Source: Membranipora membranacea (Eukaryota; Bryozoa; Gymnolaemata; Cheilostomatida; Membraniporidae). Taken from it: a stretch of 64,000 nt of DNA. The stretch covers positions 23,596,283 through 23,660,282 of the forward strand of contig OU612066.1 of the NCBI GenBank assembly GCA_914767715.1, written 5' to 3'. The position numbers were made by a program, and so were the translations under genes. The stretch's first letter is position 1. Each line of letters begins with the position of its first letter. Below are positions 1 through 10,095 of this stretch, piece after piece. Below the pieces are notes generated by a model that saw only the letters and a program-made list of their open reading frames with translations, ran no database searches and was not told the DNA's origin.

Positions 1-168
1 TCTTTTAGGTAGTTGATACATCCGCCATCACCAGAACAGACACGCTGCGCAAGTACTTCACTATTCCCTTCTGACCTACAAATATGATGATTTCCTTTGA
101 ACACTTCATTTTCTATCAGAATTTTAGCTAAAAAACAATTAAACGTCATCAAAGAACCCACAGTGATT

Positions 169-523
169 TTATCTATGAGCTCTTGAAGTTGTAATGAGTA
201 CAAGTGCTGCCCCAGCAGGGGTCGTCAGATGTGGGGGCGCGAGTCTAGGGGACTCAGACAAGCTACACAGTAATGATGACAGACCGTTTGATTGAAAACC
301 GTATCATGAGTAATTGTTGAAGTGCGTTTTTTCAGGTTAGTCATTATTGTCAAACATGTGCTGGGGTATCCAGCGGTACATACGGTCATAACCTGGCCAC
401 AATGCCGTAGTCAAAATACCATCGGGACAAAATGCGCAGAGAGCAGGATATGCCAATGCCAAAATTTTAGGAAAATAATACCATATATCGTAACTGCACT
501 GACAATATACCAAGGCCCAAGTA
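169..523. mobile_element. Insertion of about 355 bp unique to the first alpha copy
   Basis: Comparison with the inverted copy near 57,765-57,790 shows continuous sequence there, whereas here about 355 bp is inserted after cccacagt and before tcgagaaaacacc. The trinucleotide agt occurs at both junctions and could be a 3-bp target duplication, but that is weak. I see no terminal repeats or coding capacity. It may be a non-autonomous transposon; the family is not recognised. Confidence 0.45.
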
Positions 524-799
524 AAAGTTCGAGAAAACACCAGTTATTGCAAGAGTCAAGAGCCCAGTGGAATCACAAAAATAGTAATCCCTATTACAGA
601 CAAAATAAATTAAAATGAAATTGTGACCAAATAGAGGTGAACTCTATCAAATGCAATGAAATTTGGTGTCAGGGATGAAGTGTCATGGAAGAAGCAGTCA
701 TTATTGCTACACAATCATATGGCTGCACTTTTACAAATTGCTTTATACTGAGATATAAGATGGCATGAGGAGATTTGATTGCTTTGCATCAGCGCATGG

Positions 800-885
800 C
801 AGGTGGCACGAATGTACGATGTACGAATGTATGAATAGGATATACGAACAGGATATACAAACAGGATGTACGAACAGGATATTAT
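800..885 (+). repeat. Short tandem repeat built on a tacgaacaggata-type unit
   Basis: About five degenerate units of 13-15 bp related to tacgaacaggata lie here, upstream of gene A. Counterparts with different unit numbers lie upstream of copy E (about 57,485-57,545, reverse strand) and copy F (about 62,585-62,640), so this is a small minisatellite carried with the duplication unit. Confidence 0.7.
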
Positions 886-889
886 CCGA

Positions 890-1064
890 CCCTAAAATCT
901 CATCCATGAGAGAAAAATTAAAAATATAAATTTTATTTTAACCTTTGTAACCTTCAATATCAGTCATTTATGATTTCCACATCTTCCAGTGCTCCTATAA
1001 AAGCTACAACTGTGCAGGAGTAAGTCATTACAGCTTATTCCGTGGACACATCTGCTCTCAAATA
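890..1064 (+). promoter_or_regulatory. Promoter and non-coding first exon of peptide gene A
   Basis: A TATAAAA box lies at 996-1002. The inferred start of transcription is near 1,024 and the short untranslated exon ends at 1064 before a consensus donor (gtaagt). The next exon starts at 1306 after a pyrimidine-rich stretch ending in acag. About 110 bp upstream of the TATA box is shared almost unchanged with copy D. Copies E and F have a different 40-50 bp immediately upstream of the box, so there are two promoter versions in the family. The transcription start is inferred from TATA spacing only. Confidence 0.65.
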
Positions 1065-1336
1065 GTAAGTAAGCAATGTAGCTCTTTAGCTCTAAATTAT
1101 GTGTAGCATTAAGATGTTGCAATTGTTATAAATTTAGTAAGAAAAAAGTAAATTTCAGTGACAATAATATTCTTACCGATCGGTTGTTTATCATAAGTTG
1201 GACAAAATTCCTCTATTATTAGGTCTAGTACCGTTTAGCAACTCAAACCTGTTGTTAATCAACTTCTCAGGGAAAAAAATGTAAGGCTTGTATTTATTAT
1301 TACAGAGTACAAACAAGACCCCTTCATTTCATAAAT

Positions 1337-1921
1337 ATGGCTAATCTTACAAGACTTATGTTCATCATGGTGATTGCAACAGTTCTGATGGCAGTTGGTA
1401 AGTATTATCACTTATTTGTAGAGGATTTCTAACAGTGTGCCAGTCAAAAAATACTGTTATGGTATGGGTAGCTTGTTGGTATCTAGCGTCAAGTTATTAA
1501 CTTCCAAATACTCATTAAAGAAAAATATAATCCAATGTATTGATCTTTGGCATTAACAGTATCAGTACCATCTATCAATCCAGTAAAAACAGAAGCTTTG
1601 GCTGGACCTTAAGATGGTCGCAAGGTACCCTGAGTCCCAACACTGAAGGTGTTTGTGTGCATCGCTGCCAAAACTGAATCTGGTACTAATCGACCTTTGG
1701 CATTAGTCAAAACTTGCTGTTCAGAGAGAGTATTAAACAGTTGAATATGTTTTTCAGTGAAATCTGCAGAGATAACTTGCCAAGGTTGCAACACCATACA
1801 AAGTACCGGAGCTGACTGGACTAAGACTGGTTGTGCAGGAAAGGAGTGTGAAAACGCCTGCAAAAAAGTTGGATGGACAGGAGGAAATTGCAATAGTGAT
1901 TGCTGCTGTTGCTATGATTAG
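1337..1921 (+). CDS. Secreted cysteine-rich (defensin-like) peptide, copy A
   Basis: Coding segments are 1337-1397 and 1758-1921, joined at a phase-1 intron with GT-AG borders, giving 74 residues. Residues 1-20 form a hydrophobic signal-peptide-like segment beginning MANLTRLMF. The mature part has ten cysteines spaced C-x2-C-x14-C-x4-C-x3-C-x9-C-x3-CCCC. The CxxxC, the GGNC and the CxC within the terminal cysteine run match the order seen in CS-alpha-beta defensins, but the four-cysteine run is not typical of any family I know. An antimicrobial or toxin-like extracellular role is inferred from architecture only. Copies D, E and F have the same structure. Compared with D the signal exon is identical, while the last exon has about ten amino-acid changes and three silent ones, with no cysteine altered. 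I chose this start because the other intact copies share it and it lies just after the splice acceptor. Confidence 0.7.
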
Positions 1922-2097
1922 TCACCATATATCCTCGCTCAATAATAAAATAATTAATCTTGATAATGCTGAAAACATAAATGATCCTTGTTCTGACTAC
2001 ATTAACCATCAATGTAGTAAATTGATCTTTATTTTTTGTAAAAAATCATCTGTAGATTTTAACACCCTTTGATTTTTACAAAGAATACTATCTTTTG

Positions 2098-2103
2098 AAT
2101 AAA
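2098..2103 (+). terminator. Polyadenylation signal of gene A
   Basis: AATAAA lies 177 bp after the stop codon and is conserved at the same place in copies D, E and F and in pseudogene P2. The transcript probably ends near 2,120. Confidence 0.6.
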
Positions 2104-2120
2104 TGTGCATTATTATTATC

Positions 2121-4562
2121 TTTTGTGTTTGCATTATCTGCTGCTGCAAGAGTACTCAACTTTATTCAAAAATTGTCATTCAGTACTTTTCACAAACCTG
2201 ACACAGTTCATTTGCAAACACTTACTTTCAGAAATTGATGGTCATACAGGCAGTAGTCACATAGCCAAATGACCATTTGAAGTTGCTCAATCTAAGTTTG
2301 ACACCTGTCAATCTGAGTCATCAAGCGGATTCATGTGCTTATGTCCACTAAGCATTCAATAAGACTAGGAAAATCAACAAGCTCAAAAGACGCTCGGGCC
2401 TCGTCTTCAAAGAGTCTTCTTTATAAGTAAAATGAAACCAATCACATGCTGCTTACTGCCTTCCCATGAGGGCTTCATCCATAATCCTGCAGGCAAGCAT
2501 GCCCCTTGTTGTGCTTGCATCTGATTGACTAGTGTATTGGAATGGACATTTTTCCTTCTGAACATCTTTTTTGATGCAATTAGAAATTTGAAAGACCAAT
2601 TTACTCAAATTAAGTATTATTTGTCAGTATAATCTCTATAGCTTTGACTTTTTGATGATATTGTCCAACAGCCAAGTATTTTGTTACGCAACCAGAGGAA
2701 GTTGTATCTCTGGCCCTCTAGTAATATTAATCATTATACTTTATTTCAATTTAAACTGATGAGGCGGCAATATCTATTCCAAGTCTGCAACTAAAGCCTA
2801 ATCATGTATGTTGGTTAAAGGCTTTGAGTTTGTTAACAAAGAAATTTAAATTAATGCATTCTATCAGCTTCGGCCTGGTCTGGTCTGGTATTGACTTTGT
2901 CGACCAGCATGGCAGTCTGAAGCGCAAAGAGGAGTATTTCACTGTTATGACAGGTAGGCCATTTGAATATTTGAGCATTGTCAAAAATCCAAAAAGAAAA
3001 GACAGTATACAAAGCAGGACCAAAACCAGTCAGTTACAATAATATATCATTTAGTATATCGCATGGTAGGACCAGGATATCAGACAACTTTAGACTTTAG
3101 TTTTTAGTCAAACAGGATGAAGTCGGATGAGGTCGATAAAAAACTTTTATTTTTTAAGGGTGTGGTAGAAGATATGACTTTTTGATGCACACAAAGATAT
3201 TTATATCCTGTGTGATATCGCTCAACACTTGTGTGATTTGAAGATCAATTAACCCTGGTTCCAATAGCCAATTGTTATCCGGCCAATAATGACTTTCAGC
3301 CTCAACATTACCCCATTAGCAATGGTGATGGTGGGGAAAAGTTTGACACCTGCAAACTCATACTATTCATTCTGGTTGCCTTGGTAACAAGCGGCGATGG
3401 ATCGGGAGTGGTGTAAATTGGCAAATTATCAGCAATAATAATATGAACCTTAATTAACACCAGCCAATACATTAAGCAAAACTAACATAAGACCATGTGT
3501 TTGAAAACATACTTGATTGGCGATCAAGTGTATCTGTCTTTAAGACGCTAGGTTGTGATGCTATAGTTGAACTTATGACCAAGGGCCCATGTTGACCATT
3601 CTTCGGGTTTTGATACGCTTGGACTGGAATTCTAGCGCTGAAACCATTCAAATTACCAATTTTCAATTTTGAAAAGCTCCTAAAATTTTGATAGATTTTA
3701 TGAAATGGCATTGACACAATTTCTTTTCATCATTAACAGGTGCCCAGAGGGGCTCATCGTGTTATGTTAGTGATATATTGGTTAAATTTGTAATTATGAA
3801 GATGTTGTACTGGTTTGGCTCAGTTGTAATTTGGCCATTTTATGAGTTTGAATGGTCTAGAGGCCATCAGTGAATATAAAACTGAAATTTATGAGATAAG
3901 GTATGAGGTATGCTTCAGTGTATCCTCTTAGTCCCCTTGTCAATTTTTTTACAAAGTTCTAAAATAAGATATTTGCCAAATAAAGTTCACTACCATGCAA
4001 GACAAGAACAGATATTTTGTGTTCCCTTCTGGTTGAAAGTATTTATTGTTGGAGATGTGTAGACATCAAATTTCCCACCGTACATTGAAAACACAAGGGT
4101 GGCCCTGTGGACAGCTGCTTGTTAATCTTCTCTCCTAAATGAGCTGACATGACTTGAAATCGCCTCCATCCTTAAATTAAAAATTCTGAGTGAGGTCCCA
4201 ATTATCCTGCAGGAACAGGCTACACTGCCGCTCCCGCACCCACCCGCTTGGCCCTAAGTGCCCACCCCACTTGGCCCTACCACTTTAAAACTCGTATATA
4301 GCTATGGAGCAATCCCTACCATGAAAATCTAGCCCTCTACTTTTGTGTGAATTTTGTTGGAGGCACTCTTGCACTATTTGAAGATCAATAAAAATCTAGT
4401 TCTGATGGCAAATGATTATTCCGCTCCAAACGCTTTTCTGCTTATATAATTTTAAATACCAAAGTAATGGTCCAGGACATCCTAATACAATATTGTATTA
4501 TTAAGATAATAAGAAATTGTGATCAATATTAAAAGCAGTTGTTTATGATTTCCATATAGCTT
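2121..4562. other. Duplicated intergenic DNA with no gene
   Basis: No coding region is supported here. Up to about 3,270 the sequence mirrors 55,105-56,240. From about 3,300 to 4,562 it mirrors 43,959-45,200. Small ORFs at 2,802-3,042 and 3,472-3,717 exist in both copies only because the DNA is duplicated; they show no start context, splice pattern or protein-like composition that I can defend. Confidence 0.6.
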
Positions 4563-5487
4563 TAGTGATGGCAACGAGACGGGACAATTCCCGGTCTCGT
4601 GGGACTTGTCTCCTCGGGACAGTATCTACTCGCATTGTAAATGGTAGTAGCTGTTCAAAACACTGCCTCCACCCAGACTCGAACCACTGACCTAGTCATC
4701 AGCAGTCCACACTCTTACGCCACGGTTACTATATGATGTCAGATGAAATTCAGACTATAATATAATTGAAAGATAGTTATTAGTCATTCTTTTGCTGCAA
4801 TTATTAAACGGAAATGTTATCTGATTGGCTGTCAGATTTGATTAATTGGCTGTCTGATTTGATTGATAAGTCAAGGCCATATCTATGTAAACCACTTCCG
4901 TTAAAAAGATGGAATGGATGATCAATGTGGAGCTTTCTCATTGATTTGGACCTGGGGCAAGAGGGAGAAGGGATACAATGGCTAATGGGGTATCAAATTG
5001 TATAAATATGAGGAGATAGTTGAGCCTCAGTATATCCAGAAGCTGAATCACTGGACTGGTTGGTATAATAAACAAGAAGAAACATCTTCTCCTTGATTTA
5101 ACTATTTAGTTATCACTACTATATAGGCCTATGGTTTAGATTGGCTGAGGAGGTTGTGGCAGGCTGATATTCGTACGAAATTTAATTTGCAAGAATTAGC
5201 GGAAATTTCTATAATTCAATCAATACTTGACAGAATTTGATGAAACTTGGTCTCAACATAGTTCCTTATTGCTATAGATGATAAGTTACATCTTGAATCA
5301 AATGTACTATAAGCTGATTGCACTAGTGATAGTGAATGAATATCCAACATTATTTTAAATTGTGATATCTGAAGAATGTTTTATCGGCATCGATATATAT
5401 CTCGGTCTCGTCCCGGTCTCGTCTCGAATTTTCTTGCAGTCTCGGTCTCGTCCCGTCTCGCCAAAATCTGACAATTTGCCATCACTA
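4563..5487. mobile_element. hAT-like non-autonomous element, 925 bp
   Basis: The ends are TAGTGATGGC and GCCATCACTA (10-bp perfect terminal inverted repeats). They are flanked by identical 8-bp target duplications tatagctt at 4555-4562 and 5488-5495. An 8-bp duplication is typical of the hAT superfamily. Both subterminal regions are rich in gagacgggac-type motifs (4,577-4,620 and 5,400-5,462). There is no transposase. The right end lies only about 18 bp from the TATA-like box of pseudogene P1. The same element, in the same site, is present in the inverted duplicate at 43,016-43,958, so insertion predates that duplication. Confidence 0.9.
4661..4731 (-). repeat. tRNA-derived (SINE-like) sequence inside the hAT-like element
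   Basis: On the minus strand the segment reads with an A-box-like TGGCGTAAGAGTG and a B-box-like GGTTCGAGTCT at about tRNA spacing. The acceptor stem does not close convincingly, so this is a tRNA pseudogene or SINE head and not a functional tRNA. It lies wholly within the 925-bp element and is also in the mirrored copy at 43,791-43,861. Confidence 0.6.
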
Positions 5488-5505
5488 TATAGCTTACAGC
5501 GCTCC

Positions 5506-6175
5506 TATAAATTCAACAACGGTGCAGGGGTAACTCATTGCAATTTATTCCGTGGACACCTCTGCTCTAAAAACTAAGTAAGCAATGTAACTCTTTAGCT
5601 TTAGATATTTTGAGCAGTATTATGATGTTGCAACTGTAACAAACTATATTTCTTTATTAGTAGGTCTCATACGGATTGGCTACTCATACTTGTATATTAA
5701 CACATCTCAAAACGAACAAATCATAAAGCCTGTATTTTTCATTTCAGGGTACAAACAAGACCTCTTTATTTCAAAATTTTGGCTAATCTTACAAGACTTA
5801 TGTTCATCATGGTGACCTCAACAGTCCTGATGGCAGTTGATAAGTATTATAATTCATTTATAAATGATTTCTAACAGTGTGCCACTCAAAATAGGTTTTT
5901 TTATGGTTAGCTTGATGACGGCTATTTATCAATTTCCAATTACTCCATATTTTGGAGCAAAAAATATTATTAACCTCTGGCTTCAATAGTGTCAACACCA
6001 TCTATCCATCCAGTAAAATCCGAGAGATTTGATTGGCTCTTTAGAGAGTTGCAAGGTGCCCTAAACCCTACCACTGAGGGTGTGTGTGTGCACCTCTTTG
6101 TGAACTGTAACTATTACTTATAAATATAACTTGCTGTTCAGAGAGATTATTAAACAGTTGATTCTCTTTCCACAG
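5506..6175 (+). pseudogene. Cysteine-rich peptide pseudogene P1 (truncated)
   Basis: TATAAAT (5506-5512), the first exon and the signal exon are recognisable, but the gene is broken in several ways. The start codon is TTG (5779-5781). The donor after the signal segment reads ataagt where intact copies have gtaagt (A at 5840). The donor of the first exon is also altered (ctaagt). Similarity stops just after the acceptor ctttccacag at about 6,175, so the mature-peptide exon is missing. The altered donors are shared with P2 and P3, meaning the damage predates their duplication. Confidence 0.8.
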
Positions 6176-7949
6176 CTCCAGGGTAATAAGGTAACTGGTT
6201 CGGAATTGCCCTCTCACGTTAAAACCTTCCAAAATGAAGAGTTGCCCTCTCTCTTCGAATTTTCACAGGCTTTGATATGATTGGCCCATTACATCTTACT
6301 TTTTTCTTATTGGCCTGTTCAATAACTTCATACTGATTACAATAAATCTGTGTTGAGGAACACTGAGTTAGTTATCGATATTGCTAGTAGTCAACTTTCT
6401 GAACAGCAGTCAGACTCAGTGGCACCAATCAGTTACTTCACAGACACATAAGACCACGATGAAGAGATGATGAGCCAACTCAGCTTCACAAGAAGAAGAA
6501 GAATGAAATTAGAACAGCTGTGAATGGACTTGATTGAATCAATTTGTTGTAGCTCTCAGGTAAATAAATGTTATTTAGTATTTATATTTGGTACACTACT
6601 ATTCTACTACTCAGTTGTGAGTGAAAAATGAGTAGACTAACTAAGAAGTCTAGCTAGTAACTGTTAGTTACTATCACTACTAGTAGCTTTCTGTAGTTTG
6701 CCAATGGTACCAGTCCAATGTACATGTGCAGTGTAATATCAAGCAAGGAGAAGGACTCCTAAGAGTTGTAAGAGGGGGGGGGGGAAGGCTCATACAAGTC
6801 CAAGGAGTTTACTCCTTACTCCTCGCTTTGTTGTTTGTTGGTGGTGGCATGTTTAGGTGGGCAACTCTTGTGCAACTAATTGTCTAGAACTGTTATTGCT
6901 AATCTACTATGGCTACATGTAGGCCTACATACTTTACATTGTAAGGAAATGCCCCCTCTCTTTACTACAACTACAACTTCTGTAGGCTGGGTCTTGTATT
7001 TGCATAAAGTGTGTGCATAGGCTTTGCCTCGGCGCAACTGACGGATCATTATTGCTTTATGTCAACCATTCCCAACTGTCTGAGACTGGTGGGGTCACCC
7101 TTAAATACAAACAGCAAAACTATATACATATTAGCATACACTTTATTTACTGATCAAGCATGCGCATATAAGACCAAGTGGTACATCATCATCTAGCTTA
7201 GTAGGCGAGACCTGCTTTTAGCTTCGTTCGAGAATTGGCCACTAATCAATTGAACTATGCTCACTCTTGTGTGAACTGTTTGCGAACAAATTTATCTAAG
7301 GAGCGAGGATATTGAGCATTTAAGTTGTAATGATCTTTTGGTTTACAAAGCACAGCTATTGCTAATTGAAATATTCCCTGGTCTATAATGTTATAAAGAA
7401 TATACCAACCCCGATCACCAGAGGAAGGAAACCAGTGCAGACCTTGCCTTTTGCCAATGGTATTGAATTTAAATGATTTGTTGGCTGTACAGGGTCTCAA
7501 CTGCGTCACAGTGGTCATTTCATTATACTAAGCAGTGATCGGGGAGGGGGGCGGATTGCATATAATATTACATGTGTGGGCTCTTTGAGTTGCAAGCATG
7601 TACTTCGCCTTAATTCAGGGTCAACCACTGACAACCATTGGTTATAGTGGTCTGTAGTTGGAGAGTAGAGAAATTGGTTACTGAGAGAAACTAGACCATT
7701 GCCAGCTTGCACACAATTGCAAAAGTTTCCCAAATGTAAATCTTCATCAATAGAATGGTGTATTCAAGTGTTGTAGAGGTACTAGCTCTCTAGAGTATAA
7801 CGCTGGTTTAATTATTCGTCTTGTTAATTTAGGAAAAAAGTAGATAGGCCTAGATACAAGAAATGACTCCTTTTGATTGCAGATTTTTTTGTATTTTAGT
7901 CTACATTGTAAAGCAACACAGACCGCAAAATAGTACTGAGAACAGTACA
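6176..7949. other. No gene seen; short dispersed repeat at about 6,590-6,720
   Basis: There is no supported coding region. About 130 bp around 6,590-6,720 (gagtagactaactaagaag) recurs at 9,810-9,920. A G10 run lies at about 6,774-6,784. The short ORFs at 7,011-7,196 and on the minus strand at 7,261-7,950 look like chance ORFs. Confidence 0.5.
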
Positions 7950-9720
7950 ATGAAGGAGAGAGTGTTTGGGTGGTTTATAGCAGATGTGATACAACTTGTA
8001 GTATCAATAGTCGTTCAGCTTACTCAATTCAAACAGGTAAGCAGACAATCAAATTTTCAATTTCGGTTGTAAAATTTGATTAAGTTGCAGCAGAGAACTG
8101 ACCCAGAAAGGCTTGAGATGGCTGGGGTTATAAGCATCGATATCTCCACTGTTACACTTGCATCGAGCATCGTTAGTAATATAATGATATAAATGTCAGG
8201 TGATATGTGTAGGCTAACTGATGATAATTGCGTCGGTGTAATCGTTGAAGTATCATGGCATAAACTTGGTAAAAACTGCTTGCACACTGGCAGGCCTCAG
8301 CAAGAATTTTTCATTGAAGCCGGCCAGTTAGTGTAATTAGGAGTTCAGTGACTATCGGAGTTGTGCTCTTTTTTTCATGGAGGGAACAACTCATTCCATC
8401 TCGCAACATCAAGTCACCTCTTCCCTATATTCTACCCTCCTTGCCACAGCTCATTATCTTGAATGATCATTTTAGTTACAAATTTGCTGGCGTTATGTGC
8501 TGATCAAACCTATAGATCGAGTGTTTCTATTCCAAGACACCAGATATAAAACTTCACAAACTTCTTCACCAACGGCTGGCAAATCTGTTTCCATCATAGG
8601 GATTGTAGATTTAACCAGGTCTTGAAGTGTTTTGTTATTTGTAATTATTTTGGCAACATGCTAGAATCAGGCTCTCAATGCAGAGAAAATTGAAGGGTCC
8701 AGGGATGAACCTTGTAGCAGCAAAGCCTTGTTATATGACTGCAAATAATTTGATTGCAAATAATGTACTTAGGACATTGGAATGTATTATATTCATACTT
8801 TATCACATCATCAACTAAATATTTGTTGCAGAGAATACAGGAGAAAGACTGATTCAGTATGGCATGATAATGGCAGAGTTACACATCAGAACCTTTGGTG
8901 GTTTGAATTCTTTCCTGAGAAATCTTGATGTGCCGAGTGAGTGTCTGAGTGTCAAATAGTTACATTATTATGATTCATGATGGGTCATGATATACTCTTC
9001 GCTACCCTGACGCAGTGATCACTTGTATTTGATTGTCCAAATCAAGGATACCATCGACAGCCTAATTGGTAACCATATCTCATACTCATTGAAAGGCCCC
9101 CCTCCCTCCCTCCCTTCTATCTACCTTATCAACCTAATTAGTGGTTAACTAATTAGATTGATAAAGTAGATTGCAGGTGAAGGAAGGGGGGGGGGTGAAT
9201 GAAATGATAATGAAATCTGTCTCTTAAAGTATTGTCAATTGTTCGATTGTGGTTATCATGGGGCATTTAACTTCCCAACATATGTTGGTTTGTGGGTAAT
9301 TCTAGGTCACAGGCCCTAAAAAAAGTTAAACAGCATAAAACTTGTTTCTAATTTATAGTCAACTAAACGTATAGCCTTGGGAGTAAGTATCAGCTAAAGT
9401 TTAGTTTAGCTAGTCTTGAGATGACTTAATGTAAGCTAGCATTAAATTTTGGCTAGTGAAGGTTGAAGTCCATAAAAAGAAAAAAAGGGTGGGCGTATGT
9501 TTGCTACTCTTGAAGTTAGCTTTTTCAAGCCTGCGCAAAATGAAGAAAATTTCCTCCTATGAATACTTTACTCCTCTATGGAACTTTTTATGAACATTAT
9601 ATCTGCTTGATTTTGATTACTGTACCTTACATTTTAGAACGTACCGGAGGCATTGGATTAGCAGGATGTTGGCACCTATTGACATTTGACTACCGCGTCA
9701 AACAACTTGAAGGCAGTTAG
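7950..9720 (+). CDS. Putative spliced gene, product unknown
   Basis: Three exon-like segments are visible. At 7950-8036 an ATG opens a hydrophobic stretch (FIADVIQLVVSIVVQL) and ends before gtaagc. At 8832-8936, after ttgttgcag, there is an open 105-bp segment (reads ERLIQYGMIMAELHIRTFGG) ending before gtgagt. At 9638-9720, after ttttag, there is an open segment ending in a stop codon (reads GGIGLAGCWHLLTFDYRV). The second and third segments join in frame. The first ends in phase 0, which fits the second only if the acceptor is two bases further in (cagag|AAT), so the first exon or the junction may be wrong. I recognise no family. It may be a short membrane-associated protein or part of a larger gene. 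Confidence 0.3.
9097..9197. repeat. Imperfect hairpin with C-rich and G-rich arms
   Basis: A C-rich arm (ccctccctccctccc) followed by tctatctaccttatcaacc pairs with a downstream arm containing gattgataaagtagattg and a G run. The arms are about 45-50 bases with a few mismatches and a loop around ggtta. It lies in the second intron of the weak gene model and is probably a foldback MITE fragment. Confidence 0.6.
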
Positions 9721-9779
9721 TGTAGGAAGAACAAGTATTCATCAGATAAAGTGGTAAGCTACTCTCACACTACTATGTA

Positions 9780-9850
9780 AGTCTACTCATTCTTCACGAC
9801 TGAGTAGTAGAGTAGTACTCTACTACTCAGTCGTGAAGAATGAGTAGACT
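9780..9850. repeat. Perfect 71-bp palindrome
   Basis: Arms of 35 bp (9780-9814 and 9816-9850) are perfect reverse complements around a single central G at 9815. The arm begins agtctactcattcttcacg. Adjacent sequence (to about 9,920) is shared with 6,590-6,720, where only one arm-like half is present. Confidence 0.9.
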
Positions 9851-9919
9851 AACTAAGAAGTCTAGCTAGTAACTGTTAGTTATTATCACTACTAGTAGCC
9901 TTCAGTAGTTTGCCAATCA

Positions 9920-10095
9920 GGGGTGTCTTTCAATTAGAAAGAGCGATACTTTACTAAAGCAATTTATCACTATCGCATCACTCGAAATTATTGCCCACTT
10001 GGTCTTTCAATTAGACAAAATCACTCCCAAATCGCTCGCTCAGAATGTATATAGTTCAATCATTGACTGAACGATTTGAAAGTGAGACCCCTAGC
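9920..10095. mobile_element. Possible small Harbinger-related MITE
   Basis: The left end reads GGGGTGTCTTTCAATTAG and resembles the 18-bp terminal repeat of the Harbinger element at 19,951-28,329. It is followed by agcgat motifs like that element's subterminal region. A right end with ttgaaagtgagacccc lies about 175 bp away. I cannot find a clean target duplication, so the right boundary is uncertain. Confidence 0.45.

Larger units (their letters stand above)
1..3270 (+). repeat. Segmental duplication block alpha (carries peptide gene A)
   Basis: This block is repeated in inverted orientation at about 55,102-57,955. Parts of it recur in direct orientation at about 45,355-47,340 and from 62,385 to the window end. 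Position 1 onward reads as the reverse complement of about 57,955 downward, and about 2,750-3,270 mirrors about 55,105-55,640. The homology covers promoter, exons, introns and long flanks of the peptide gene, so the unit spread by DNA-level duplication and inversion, not by retroposition. Boundaries are by eye and good to a few tens of bases. Confidence 0.85.

Noticed and set aside
1609-1893. Minus-strand ORF of 94 codons over gene A as an independent protein gene
   Set aside because: The same region on the plus strand gives a well-formed spliced gene with conserved cysteines and splice sites; the antisense frame is shorter in A than in D-F and lacks a promoter or splice structure of its own. 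Kept only as a finding.
5362-5577. 71-codon ORF, with a mirror copy at 42,926-43,141
   Set aside because: It spans the end of a hAT-like element and the P1 first exon; conservation is explained by the segmental duplication.
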